The position numbers and the translations under genes were made by a program. Below the pieces are notes generated by a model. The model was not told the DNA's origin. It saw only the letters and a list, made by a program, of their open reading frames with translations, and did not search any database. Source: Brevibacterium senegalense (GTDB lineage Bacteria; Actinomycetota; Actinomycetes; Actinomycetales; Brevibacteriaceae). Taken from it: DNA of 64,000 nucleotides. This document shows positions 33,934-41,961 of the stretch, in pieces (the first letter of the stretch is position 1; each line of letters starts with the position of its first letter). Location of the stretch: the NCBI RefSeq assembly GCF_000285835.1, contig NZ_HE978606.1:88177-152176 (forward strand). Direction: 5' to 3'.

Positions 33934-35820
33934 TCACTCCACGAGCTTGCCCTCCTGGGACACGTCCCGCATGAGGGCCGTGATCTCAGCCGGGGCCTCG
34001 GGAATGGACTCGTGCTCGACGCGGCCGGGCCCGGCCCACACGAGGTTCACGCGCATCTGCGGGTCCTGCTCCGGGAAGTCCGAGCGGTTGTGGCAGCCGC
34101 GGGTCTCGCGGCGCTCCAGCGCGCACTCGAGGGTGGCGCGGGCGGCCAGCAGCGACGACTTCAGGTCGAACGCGTGCGCCAGGTCCTGGTAGCCGGCCTG
34201 GTCCGGGTGCACGCCGATGTTCGCGGCGCGGACCTCGAGCGCGTCGAGTTGCGCGAGCCCGGCCCGCAGCCCCTCCTCGTCGCGGACGACGCCGCAGTGC
34301 TCCGTCATCGTGTCGCGGACGGCGCGCTGGAGGGCGCGGATGTTCTCCGTGCCGTCCGCGGCCAGCAGGTCCGCGACCTCCGTGCGGGCGGTGGCCACGG
34401 CCTCGGGCGACCGCTTCTGCACGACGCGTGCGCGGCAGTGGGCGGCGGACGCCTCGCCCGTGATCCGGCCGAAGACCAGCAGCTCGATGAGCGAGTTGCC
34501 GCCCAGCCGGTTGGCGCCGTGCAGGCCGGAGGCGGCCTCGCCGATCGCGAAGAGGCCCGGCACGTCCGTGCTGTGGTCCTCGGGCCGGACCCACACCCCG
34601 CCCATCGAGTAGTGGGCGGTGGGTGCGATCTCGATGGGCTCGCGCGTGATGTCGAGCATCTGCAGCTCCATGAGCGTCTGGTAGACGCGGGGGAGGCGCT
34701 CCATGATCTGCTCCCGCGGCAGGTGCGAGACGTCCAGCCACACGCCGCCGTTCGCGGTGCCGCGGCCCTCCATGATCTCCGTGTACGAGGCCAGGGCGAC
34801 GCGGTCGCGGGTCGACAGCTCCATGCGCTCCGGGTCGTAGCGCTCCATGTAGCGCTCGCCCTTCGCGTTGCGGAGGATGCCGCCCTCGCCGCGGGCGGCC
34901 TCGGAGACGAGCGTGCCCGCGTCCGCCTCCGGCTCGAGGATGCCGGAGGGGTGGAACTGGACGAGCTCCGCGTCGCGGATCCGGCCGCCGGCCTCGTACG
35001 CGAGGCGGAAGGAATCGCCCGTGTTCTCGTTGCGGCGCGAGGAGGTCCGCCGCCAGATCCGGTTGTGGCCGCCGCACGCCAGGATGACGGCATCCGCGTA
35101 GATGAGGTACTGCTCGCCGGTGTGCTCGTGGAAGCCGTAGGCGCCGAACACCTCGCCGTCCTCGTTCGTCAGCACCTTCGTGATGTAGACGTGCTCGAGG
35201 ATCGGGACGTCCACCTGCTCCGCGCGCCGGACCAGGGTCCGCTGGATCTCGAGGCCCGTGTAGTCGCCGGCGAAGGCTGTGCGGCGCCACGTGTGCGCGC
35301 CGAAGAAGCGCTGGGAGATGCGGCCGTCCTCCTCCCGGGCGAACTGCATGCCGTACCGGTCGAGGTCCTCGATGCCGCGGGCCGCGCCGGCCGTCACGAT
35401 CTCGACGGTGCGGGGGTCGGCCAGCCCGTAGCTCTCCTGGAGGGTGTCCGCGGCGTGCTGCTGCCACGTGTCCTCCGGGTCCAGCGTCGCCAGTGCGGCG
35501 TTGATGCCGCCGGCGGCCAGTGTCGTGTGCGCGTCGTCCCGAGGCCGCTTGCCGACCGCGAGGACGTCCACCCCCTGCTCGCGCAGCTCGATCGCCGCCC
35601 GCAGACCTGACCCGCCCGTCCCCACGACGAGGACGGAGGTCGAGATCTGCCGCTCGCGGGTCGCTGTGGTGCGCTGGACCCCGGTGGTGGGCTGGACCCC
35701 GGCGGTGGGCTGGGGAACCGCGCCCGAGGCCGTGGTCGCCTCCGCGGCCGAGCTCGCCTCCCCGGATGCGGGCACGGGCTGGGAATCTGCGGACTGGGTC
35801 TGCGTGGTCGTCTCCGTCAT
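33934..35820 (-). CDS. Succinate dehydrogenase/fumarate reductase-type flavoprotein
   Basis: 628 residues with GGGAGG before the ATG. The FAD site SVLVVGTGGSGLRAAIELRE is at about 63-82; the active site region includes HTTLAAGGINAAL, ELVQFHPSG and TAHYSMGGVWV; GEAASGLHGANRLGGNSLIE is the second FAD motif; the C-terminal helical domain with RRETRGCHNRSDFPEQD is intact. The first 58 residues are a low-complexity tail with short Pro/Thr/Gly/Val repeats. It belongs with SdhA/FrdA and L-aspartate oxidase, but no iron-sulfur or membrane subunit gene and no quinolinate genes adjoin, so whether it is a respiratory subunit or a soluble fumarate reductase is open. Confidence 0.88.
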   Translation of the reverse strand: MTETTTQTQSADSQPVPASGEASSAAEATTASGAVPQPTAGVQPTTGVQRTTATRERQISTSVLVVGTGGSGLRAAIELREQGVDVLAVGKRPRDDAHTTLAAGGINAALATLDPEDTWQQHAADTLQESYGLADPRTVEIVTAGAARGIEDLDRYGMQFAREEDGRISQRFFGAHTWRRTAFAGDYTGLEIQRTLVRRAEQVDVPILEHVYITKVLTNEDGEVFGAYGFHEHTGEQYLIYADAVILACGGHNRIWRRTSSRRNENTGDSFRLAYEAGGRIRDAELVQFHPSGILEPEADAGTLVSEAARGEGGILRNAKGERYMERYDPERMELSTRDRVALASYTEIMEGRGTANGGVWLDVSHLPREQIMERLPRVYQTLMELQMLDITREPIEIAPTAHYSMGGVWVRPEDHSTDVPGLFAIGEAASGLHGANRLGGNSLIELLVFGRITGEASAAHCRARVVQKRSPEAVATARTEVADLLAADGTENIRALQRAVRDTMTEHCGVVRDEEGLRAGLAQLDALEVRAANIGVHPDQAGYQDLAHAFDLKSSLLAARATLECALERRETRGCHNRSDFPEQDPQMRVNLVWAGPGRVEHESIPEAPAEITALMRDVSQEGKLVE

Positions 35821-35940
35821 GGTGGAGTCCTCCCCTGAGGGGTCGTCGTGCGAGTGCCCCGCGGTGCGCCGGGCACTGTGCGCGACGGTACGGACCCGCG
35901 CGCTAGCGAAGCAAGGGTTGCCTAAGTTCGTGAGCGCGGA

Positions 35941-35970
35941 TGTCTCACTATGCGGATGTTATGTGAGACA
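35941..35970. promoter_or_regulatory. Inverted repeat TGTCTCAC-N14-GTGAGACA
   Basis: The eight-base arms are perfect. The site lies between the end of the thioredoxin-reductase-like gene and the start of the flavoprotein gene, about 120 bases before the latter. It may be an operator for the flavoprotein or a hairpin terminator for the gene before it. A weak iron-box-like sequence lies next to it at 35907-35925. Confidence 0.45.
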
Positions 35971-35995
35971 AGCGAGTCTGACCTGCGGGGATGGG

Positions 35996-36991
35996 TCAGG
36001 CTGGTTCGGCTGACGCGGTGACGACCGTCTGGGCCGCCTGGGCTGTGCGGGCGAACTCCTCGTCGATGAGGTTCATGTTGACGAGGGCGCCGGCCATGAC
36101 GCCGTCGGCCATTGCCGAGGCGACCATCGAGCCGGGGTTCGTGACGTTCCCGGCGGCGAACACGCCGGGGACATTCGTCGCCTTCTGAATGTCGACGGGG
36201 ACGAAGGTGCCCATCGGGTTCTGCTCAGTGGCGATGCCCAGGCCGTCGACCAGCGCGGAATCGATCCGCAGGCGGGTGCCGACGAGGACCGCGTCGAGGG
36301 GTAGGGGCGCGGCATGGCCCGCGACCCGGACGCCCGTGAGGCGGTCGTCCGCGGTGAGGATCTGCTCGACGCGGCCGGCGATGATGCGGACGCCGCGGGA
36401 CTCGAGGGTCGCGCGGTCCTCATCGCAGGGGGCGTCCTGGGTGTCGAGGAGCACCGTCACGTCGTCGGTCCACTGACGGATGAGCTTCGCCTGGTGCAGC
36501 CACATCGGGCCGGTGGCCAGGACGGCCAGGCGCTGGTCGCGCACCTCGTGGCCGTGGCAGTAGGGGCAGTGGATGACGTCGCGGCCCCAGCGCTCTGCCA
36601 GGCCCTCGATCTGCGGGAGGGTGTCGACCGCTCCCGAGGCCAGGACGACGCGACGGGCGCGGATCGTGGTGGGGGTGGCCTCGGCGGCGGGGAGCGGCTG
36701 GGTTGTGAGGGTAAAGCCCTCGGCCGCGGATCCCGAGGCCCCGGTGACGGTCGCACTGACGATGCGGGCGCCGTAGGAGCGGGCCTCGTCGCGGCCTCGG
36801 GCGAGGAGGTCCAGAGGCGCGATGCCCTCGTTGCCCAGCAGGTTGTGAGCGCCGGCGGCGGGGGCGTTGCGCGGCTGGCCGGCGTCGAGGACGACGACGC
36901 TGCGGCGGGCGCGTCCCAGGGTGAGGGCGGCGCTCAGTCCTGCGGCTCCGCCGCCGATGATGGCGACGTCGTAGAGGTGCGGCTGATTCAT
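35996..36991 (-). CDS. NAD(P)/FAD-dependent oxidoreductase, thioredoxin-reductase-like
   Basis: 331 residues; the ATG at 36991 follows GGAAGG, so the earlier in-frame start is rejected. FAD motif YDVAIIGGGAAGLSAALTLG at the N-terminus; the redox-active pair is CPYC at about residue 145 in IHCPYCHGHEV (thioredoxin reductases usually have CATC); the C-terminal FAD motif is GVFAAGNVTNPGSMVASAMA. Such proteins reduce small thiols or unknown partners and lack a dedicated thioredoxin. It is divergent from an XRE-cupin regulator with an operator between them, the common arrangement for this family, so it is likely controlled by it. Confidence 0.87.
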   Translation of the reverse strand: MNQPHLYDVAIIGGGAAGLSAALTLGRARRSVVVLDAGQPRNAPAAGAHNLLGNEGIAPLDLLARGRDEARSYGARIVSATVTGASGSAAEGFTLTTQPLPAAEATPTTIRARRVVLASGAVDTLPQIEGLAERWGRDVIHCPYCHGHEVRDQRLAVLATGPMWLHQAKLIRQWTDDVTVLLDTQDAPCDEDRATLESRGVRIIAGRVEQILTADDRLTGVRVAGHAAPLPLDAVLVGTRLRIDSALVDGLGIATEQNPMGTFVPVDIQKATNVPGVFAAGNVTNPGSMVASAMADGVMAGALVNMNLIDEEFARTAQAAQTVVTASAEPA

Positions 36992-37082
36992 GGGTGTGTC
37001 CTTCCCGGTGGGGTCCGCCGGTGTCTGCTCCGTGCGGTTGTGGTGCAACCGTGGACGAAGAGGGGCTGCTCAGGCGAGAATC

Positions 37083-37099
37083 TTTGCCAGGTTGGCAAA
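37083..37099. promoter_or_regulatory. Operator TTTGCCA-GGT-TGGCAAA
   Basis: A perfect seven-base inverted repeat with a three-base centre, AT-rich against its surroundings, in the 196-base divergent gap between the oxidoreductase and the XRE-cupin gene. It is well placed to be the regulator's own binding site and to control both genes. Confidence 0.65.
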
Positions 37100-37187
37100 A
37101 TGCGGGGGCGCGGAGCAGGTTGCCGTGGTTGGCTGGGTGACAGCGGCAGGGCTCAGGCGGGCAGGAGTGCGGTGGGTGGGTGACGTG

Positions 37188-37940
37188 ATGGAGCTGGGTG
37201 GCGGACCAGGGCAGGGTGACGTGCCGGAGACAGGCAGGGCTGGGCCGGAAGCGACCGAGGCTGGGCCGGACGTGGGGCCTCGGCTGCGGCAGCTGCGGCA
37301 GGAGAGGGGGCTGAGCCTGGTGGAGCTGTCCCGGAAGACCGGGATCTCGGTCAGCACGCTCTCGCGGCTGGAGACGGGGGTGCGGGTGCCCGGTCTGGAG
37401 CACCTCGTGGCGCTCGCCCGCGCGCACGCCGTGAGTCTCGATGACCTGGTGGGGGTGCACTTCTCGCGGGATCCGCGGCTGCGCTTCGAGTCCGTCGACG
37501 AGGACGGGCGGCTCACGATGCCGCTGGCCGCCCCGGCCGGGGGACTGCGGGTGGAGCACGCGATCATTCGCCCGCCGGACCGCGGGTCGGCGGAACCGGA
37601 CGTGCATGTGCACGGGCCGGACCAGGGTGTACAGGACCAGACGGGGCACGGACCTGGCACGGCCACGCACAGGCCGGCGCGTGGCCACGGGTCTCGCGAG
37701 TTCGAATCCGAGGCTCTGCGCACGCACCGCGGCTATGTGTGGATGCTCGTGCTGGAAGGAGCGATCCGTCTGGTGGTGGGCAGCCACGACCTCATCGCCG
37801 AGGAGGGCGAGGCCGCCGAGTTCGACACCCGCGTGCCGCACTGGATCGGCCCCGCGCGCGGCAGGCCGGCGCACGTGCTGAACGTGCATGGCCGAGACGG
37901 ACAGCGGATCCGCGTGCGCGCGCGGCCGTCAGTGGCGTGA
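37188..37940 (+). CDS. XRE-family regulator with cupin sensor domain
   Basis: 250 residues from the ATG at 37188; the frame is open to 36990 but that would overlap the operator region. The helix-turn-helix is at about 28-85 (LRQLRQERGLSLVELSRKTG, ISVSTLSRLETGVRVP). A cupin barrel follows from about 115 to 245 (EHAIIRPPDRGSAEPDVHVH, YVWMLVLEGAIRLVVGSHDL, EFDTRVPHWIG), interrupted near 150-170 by a Gly/His/Pro-rich insertion. The class binds a small ligand in the cupin and controls adjacent catabolic or redox genes; here the divergent oxidoreductase is the obvious target, through the palindrome at 37083. Confidence 0.85.
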   Translation: MELGGGPGQGDVPETGRAGPEATEAGPDVGPRLRQLRQERGLSLVELSRKTGISVSTLSRLETGVRVPGLEHLVALARAHAVSLDDLVGVHFSRDPRLRFESVDEDGRLTMPLAAPAGGLRVEHAIIRPPDRGSAEPDVHVHGPDQGVQDQTGHGPGTATHRPARGHGSREFESEALRTHRGYVWMLVLEGAIRLVVGSHDLIAEEGEAAEFDTRVPHWIGPARGRPAHVLNVHGRDGQRIRVRARPSVA

Positions 37941-38040
37941 GCGGCGGGGATGCTCGCCATGTGTCACCGTATGACGTTCCGTGTCGGGTATGTGACGTGC
38001 CCCGCGACGCTTGTGGTGCGCCGCTCCTAGTCTGCAGGGC

Positions 38041-38125
38041 AGGATCACGAGAATCGGCTGCAAGGCTCTGGCCGGCCGGTCGGCAACCCCACCGCCAGTG
38101 ACGGGGTGCCCCAGATGACGATCCG
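38041..38125 (+). ncRNA. SAM-IV riboswitch
   Basis: The sequence has the SAM-IV layout: 5' strand GGATCACGAG closing with 3' GATGACGATCC to make P1, the core GGCCGGTCGGCAACCCC that matches the GGCCGGCAACCC SAM-binding core, and CGGGGTGCCCC in the distal pairing. A -10-like TAGTCT lies upstream at 38028-38033. SAM-IV is found in actinobacteria before methionine and cysteine genes, and here a trans-sulfuration gene follows 150 bases later. SAM binding should lower its expression, probably at translation. Confidence 0.85.
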
Positions 38126-38277
38126 GCACGTGGGGAGAGCCCGCGTGCAAGCACGGCGCTCCGCTCCGGAGGGCCCCTGTCACCAGGGGGAACGATCTCA
38201 CATCGGTCCATCGCATCTGACCGCACCGACTGTTCCGGCTGTTCCGGCTGTTCGCCGATGCACGTGGAGGTGGCGGC

Positions 38278-39633
38278 ATGAGCATCGCGTACCGTCCCCA
38301 GCGCCAGACCAGAACCGCGGCCGAGGCCCCGGTCACCACGAGGGGCCATCTCGCCGGCCCAGCACGGCCGGGTGCCGTGACTGCGGCCGCCGATGCGGCC
38401 TCGGCGGATGCGGTCGTCTCCGACCTGCGGAGCCAGCCGGCACAGTCCCAGATGAGGCCCGTGCGGCGCGGCTTCGCGACCTCGGCGGTGCATGCCGGGC
38501 AGGAGTCGGACCCGCTCACCGGGGCCGTGATCCCGCCGATCTACCAGACCTCGACGTTCACGCAGACCGGGGTGGAGACGCTCACGGGCGGGTATGAGTA
38601 CTCGCGCGGCGGCAACCCCACGCGGAACGGGCTGGAGACCCAGCTCGCCGCGCTGGAGGGCGGGACGGCGGCGTTCGCGTTCGCCTCGGGCGTCGCGGCG
38701 GAGGATGCCCTGCTACGGGCGACGCTGAGTCCCGGCGACACCGTCGTGGCCGCGGCGGAATGCTACGGCGGCACCCACCGCCTGCTCACCCAGCTGTACG
38801 CGCGCTGGGGTGTCACCGTGGAGTTCGTCGCTCCCGGAGACACGACGGCTCTGGAGGCCGCCGTCGCCGCGCCCGAGGCCCGGGTCGCCTGGCTGGAGAC
38901 CCCCACCAATCCTCTGCTCACCGTCGCGGACATCGCGGCGTGGGCGGAGGTGGCGCACGCGCACGGGACGCTGCTGGTCGTCGACAACACGTTCGCGTCG
39001 CCGGCGCTGCAGACGCCGCTCTCGCGCGGGGCGGACGCGGTGGTGCACTCGACGACGAAGTACATCGGCGGGCACTCGGATGTGCTGGGCGGAGCGGTCG
39101 TGGTGGGTGACGCACTGTGGGAGGGGGAACCGCTGGCGGAGCTGGTGTGTTTCCAGCAGTTCGCCGGTGGAGCCGTCGCCGGGCCGCAGGACGCCTACCT
39201 CACGTCACGGGGCCTCAAAACATTGGGCGTGCGGATCCGGCAGCACTGCGAGAACGCGCGGTCGGTCGCGGAATGGCTGAGCGAGCGCGCGGGTGTGGAA
39301 CAGGTGTACTACCCCGGACTGCCGGGACACCCCGGGCACGACATCGCGCGGGAGCAGATGGCGGGGTTCGGCGGGGTCGTGAGCTTCCGGCTGGGAACGG
39401 AGGCGCGAGCGCGTGCGGTCGCGGAGGGCACGCGGCTGTGCGGGCTGTCCGTGAGCCTGGGCGGGGTCGAGTCGCTCATCTGCCATTCGGCGACGATGAC
39501 GCACGCCGCCGCGGCGGGGACGGATCAGGCGCCGCCGCGCGACCTGGTGCGGGTCTCCGTGGGGATCGAGGACGTCGAGGACATCGTGGAGGATCTGGAC
39601 CGGGCGATCGAGCGTGCGATCCGGTTGAGGTGA
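38278..39633 (+). CDS. metB: Cystathionine gamma-synthase/lyase family PLP enzyme
   Basis: 451 residues, start behind GGAGG. It belongs to the Cys/Met metabolism PLP family: TSAVHAGQESDPLTGAVIPP, YEYSRGGNPTRNGLE (second-subunit PLP phosphate site), AWLETPTNPLLTVADI, VVDNTFASPALQTP and the PLP lysine in HSTTKYIGGHSDV near residue 261; the tail VRVSVGIEDVEDIVEDL is also typical. An N-terminal extension of about 57 residues is unusual. The SAM-IV riboswitch upstream says it works in methionine synthesis (cystathionine gamma-synthase), although gamma-lyase or O-acetylhomoserine sulfhydrylase activity cannot be excluded by eye. Confidence 0.85.
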   Translation: MSIAYRPQRQTRTAAEAPVTTRGHLAGPARPGAVTAAADAASADAVVSDLRSQPAQSQMRPVRRGFATSAVHAGQESDPLTGAVIPPIYQTSTFTQTGVETLTGGYEYSRGGNPTRNGLETQLAALEGGTAAFAFASGVAAEDALLRATLSPGDTVVAAAECYGGTHRLLTQLYARWGVTVEFVAPGDTTALEAAVAAPEARVAWLETPTNPLLTVADIAAWAEVAHAHGTLLVVDNTFASPALQTPLSRGADAVVHSTTKYIGGHSDVLGGAVVVGDALWEGEPLAELVCFQQFAGGAVAGPQDAYLTSRGLKTLGVRIRQHCENARSVAEWLSERAGVEQVYYPGLPGHPGHDIAREQMAGFGGVVSFRLGTEARARAVAEGTRLCGLSVSLGGVESLICHSATMTHAAAAGTDQAPPRDLVRVSVGIEDVEDIVEDLDRAIERAIRLR

Positions 39634-39678
39634 GCGCCGGATGGGTGCGGGCTATCAGGTGAACTCGTCCAGTCGCGC

Positions 39679-40086
39679 TCAGATGAGGTCGGCGTGGTGG
39701 AGGTGCAGGTCCTCATGCTCGTGCAGCAGGTGGAGGCACATCTGTTCGACGATGGGCGTGCGGGCGCATCCGATCCACATGAGCTGAGGGTCCTGGCAGG
39801 GGGCGCCGCCGTCGGTGATCCACTCCTGGGCCCACAGCTGCACGGCCCGGGCGAGGGCGAGGCCCGGTTCGATGGTGCCGCTGTCGATGTCTTCGCGCAC
39901 CAGCCAGTGGACGCCGATGTCCGCCGGCACGTCGAGGATGCTCATGTCGAACTGGGACTCCACCTCGATGAACACGATCCCGCGGAGGCCGTGGAGTGCG
40001 AGCGGGGGCAGGCGGCGGAAGTAGTCGGTGATGAAGTCGACGTCTGCGAGTCCCCCGGCCAGCAGGACCGGTCCGTGGGTGTGCAT
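39679..40086 (-). CDS. SIP-domain-like protein, iron-regulated
   Basis: 135 residues with GAAGGACACGCC before the ATG. It resembles the C-terminal NAD(P)-binding half of siderophore-interacting proteins (ViuB type): VLLAGGLADVDFITDYFRRL, GIVFIEVESQFD and VHWLVRED align with the pattern of strand-helix-strand in SIP reductases, but the FAD-binding half is absent. A DtxR/IdeR-like iron box lies about 120 bases upstream, which fits a role in iron release from siderophores. It could instead be a truncated or regulatory derivative. No siderophore transport genes adjoin. Confidence 0.65.
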   Translation of the reverse strand: MHTHGPVLLAGGLADVDFITDYFRRLPPLALHGLRGIVFIEVESQFDMSILDVPADIGVHWLVREDIDSGTIEPGLALARAVQLWAQEWITDGGAPCQDPQLMWIGCARTPIVEQMCLHLLHEHEDLHLHHADLI

Positions 40087-40207
40087 GGCGTGTCCTTCGG
40101 ATCGGGGACGGTGGGCAGTGTCTGGCGGATCGTGAGACGTCGAGTACGCGGGGAGCTCGGCTGCCGACGACGTCGCACTGAGGCAACATCTACGCTACGC
40201 GCATGAC

Positions 40208-40226
40208 TATGGTGAGGCAAGCCTAA
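40208..40226 (-). promoter_or_regulatory. DtxR/IdeR-type iron box
   Basis: Read on the minus strand the site is TTAGGCTTGCCTCACCATA, agreeing with the actinobacterial iron-box consensus (TTAGGTTAGSCTMACCTAA) at about 14 of 19 positions, best in both GG/CC cores. It lies upstream of the SIP-like gene. Confidence 0.65.
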
Positions 40227-40430
40227 TTGACCTGCTTTGCGTGCGGGGCGTGCCGGGCGTGCGGCGGGTGACTTGTTAGACGTTGTTAGATTCTGTTGGA
40301 TTTGACGTCACGTAGACGGAGATCCCCGCCTTTGCTGTCTCGTTGTGGTGACGCTATACGAGACGTCCTGCGCGGGTGACGGTGGTGAGGGTAGTTCGCG
40401 GCCGTCGTCAGTTTGTGCAGAGTCAGGGTC
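40227..40430. other. AT-richer stretch next to the CRISPR array
   Basis: No gene. Bases 40270-40310 carry repeated GTTAGA/GTTGGA words and are much AT-richer than the genome. By repeat orientation this is the distal end of the array, so it is probably not the leader, though that cannot be excluded. Confidence 0.4.
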
Positions 40431-40580
40431 GTGCCATCCCCGCTCATGCGGGGAGCACCTCGTGGGGAAGATGACGTTCGACCCGCTCGAGGGACCATCC
40501 CCGCTCATGCGGGGAGCACGCCCGCCTCCTGCCCGCACCAGCGCAGCCCTACGGATCATCCCCGCTCATGCGGGGCTGCG
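40431..40580 (-). CRISPR. Type I-E mini-array: three repeats, two spacers
   Basis: Repeats of 28 bases at 40431-40458, 40492-40519 and 40553-40580 alternate with 33-base spacers at 40459-40491 and 40520-40552, an exact period of 61 as in type I-E. The minus-strand repeat reads GTGCTCCCCGCATGAGCGGG then GATGRTCC, the actinobacterial I-E form with its GC hairpin. The lowest-coordinate repeat is altered at its 3' end and the highest-coordinate one at its 5' end. No cas gene is in the window. Confidence 0.9.
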
Positions 40581-40833
40581 CGATCGGCCGCCCCTGCGTG
40601 TGCGTGAGGGGTTGTCGCTCGCGCGTGGTCGGCGGCTGGTGTCCGCCAGGCACCCCTATGGGGGTGTTGCCTACCTTTCGCGCTTGACGCGCCCCGACCC
40701 GTCGGACAGACTGCCCATGAGTGAACGATCGCTAGCCTCGCGCCCCGCGTTCGCATCGCACGAGCCCGTCCGCGCGCTCGCGCACCGCACTGCCGCGGTC
40801 CGCACGCGCCCTGCCAGAGGAGCACGGAACCGC

Positions 40834-41958
40834 ATGACCACTGACGCCGCATCGCCTGGCCCCACCTCCCACGACGGCTTCCACACGGAGCCCGACGGGA
40901 CCGAGGTCGTCCGCACCTCCGCAGAGGCCGACGCCCTCTCGATGCCCCCGCTCCTCGTCCTCGACCGCATCGAGGCCTACCTCGACACGCAGGGACTGGG
41001 CAGCGGCCCGCTGGCCTGGCGTCGGATCGGCGACGGCCAGTCGAACATCACGTACCAGGTGCGTCGCGGCGACGCCGAGTTCGTCCTGCGCCGCGGTCCC
41101 CGCCCGCCCATCGCGAAGTCGACCCACGACATGATGCGCGAGGCCCGCGTCCAGCAGGGCGTCGCGAAGGTGGGCCTGCCGGTGCCGCAGATTCTCGCCG
41201 CCAGCGACGATGAGTCGATCCTGGGCGTCCCCTTCTACGTCATGGAGATGCTGGACGGCGAGGTCCTCGTCGACACGGTCCCCAGTGTGCTCCCCACAGA
41301 GGACGACCGCCGCATCGCCTCCGAAGTCCTCGTCGACACCCTCGTCGACCTCCACGCCGTCGACCTGGAGAAGGCCGGCCTCACGGACTTCGGCCGCCCC
41401 GACGGCTACCTGCAGCGCCAGATCGCGACCTTCACGCGGCTGGCACCCCTCACCCGCCGTCGCGAGCTGCCGCTGCAGGAAGAGCTCTCCGAGTGGCTCA
41501 CGGACCACCTGCCCCGATCGCAGAAGGTCACGCTGGTCCACGGCGACTACCGGTTCGGGAACGTCATGCTGGCACCGGACGCGCCGCCGCGGGTCCGCGC
41601 CATCCTCGACTGGGAGATGGCGACCCTGGGTGACCCGCTGGCCGACCTGGGCTACCTCACCGCGACCTACGTCGACGGCGCGCCCGGCCATCCGTCGATC
41701 ATGAGCCTCAGCAACGCCTCTGCCGCACCCGGCTTCTTCAACCGTGACCAGATCACGGAGCGCTACGCGCAGCGGACCGGTCTCGATGTGAGCGAGCTGG
41801 CCTGGTACCAGGTGCTGGCGTACTGGAAGTCGTCCGTGTTCCTCGAGGACATGTACACCCGCTGGAACGCGGGCGAGCGCCCCGGCGATGACTACGCACC
41901 GCGCATGGCCGACGGCATCCCGGAGCTGCTCGAGGCCGCCCAGGCGCTCACCCGCTGA
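40834..41958 (+). CDS. Phosphotransferase family (APH/ACAD10-ACAD11 kinase-like)
   Basis: 374 residues. The aminoglycoside-phosphotransferase fold starts with a nucleotide loop RRIGDGQSNITYQV and ends with the catalytic loop LVHGDYRFGNVML (about residue 238) and metal site ILDWEMATLGDPLADLGYL. This is the branch fused to acyl-CoA dehydrogenases in animals (ACAD10/11), where the kinase phosphorylates 4-hydroxyacyl-CoA so that it can be degraded; bacterial stand-alone forms sit in fatty-acid clusters. Here no dehydrogenase adjoins. An upstream in-frame ATG (40717) follows TTGACG and would add 39 residues, so the start is uncertain. Confidence 0.85.
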   Translation: MTTDAASPGPTSHDGFHTEPDGTEVVRTSAEADALSMPPLLVLDRIEAYLDTQGLGSGPLAWRRIGDGQSNITYQVRRGDAEFVLRRGPRPPIAKSTHDMMREARVQQGVAKVGLPVPQILAASDDESILGVPFYVMEMLDGEVLVDTVPSVLPTEDDRRIASEVLVDTLVDLHAVDLEKAGLTDFGRPDGYLQRQIATFTRLAPLTRRRELPLQEELSEWLTDHLPRSQKVTLVHGDYRFGNVMLAPDAPPRVRAILDWEMATLGDPLADLGYLTATYVDGAPGHPSIMSLSNASAAPGFFNRDQITERYAQRTGLDVSELAWYQVLAYWKSSVFLEDMYTRWNAGERPGDDYAPRMADGIPELLEAAQALTR

Positions 41959-41961
41959 GGC

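Noticed and set aside
37699..37709. GTTCGAATCC, resembling a tRNA T-loop
   Set aside because: It lies inside the XRE-cupin coding sequence and no acceptor stem or anticodon arm can be built around it.
38106..38597. A 163-residue frame overlapping the riboswitch and metB start
   Set aside because: It is in a different frame from the trans-sulfuration enzyme and starts inside the riboswitch; no ribosome site.
40286..40559. Small minus-strand frames containing RMSGDG-type peptides
   Set aside because: They are translations of the CRISPR repeats, a familiar annotation artefact.
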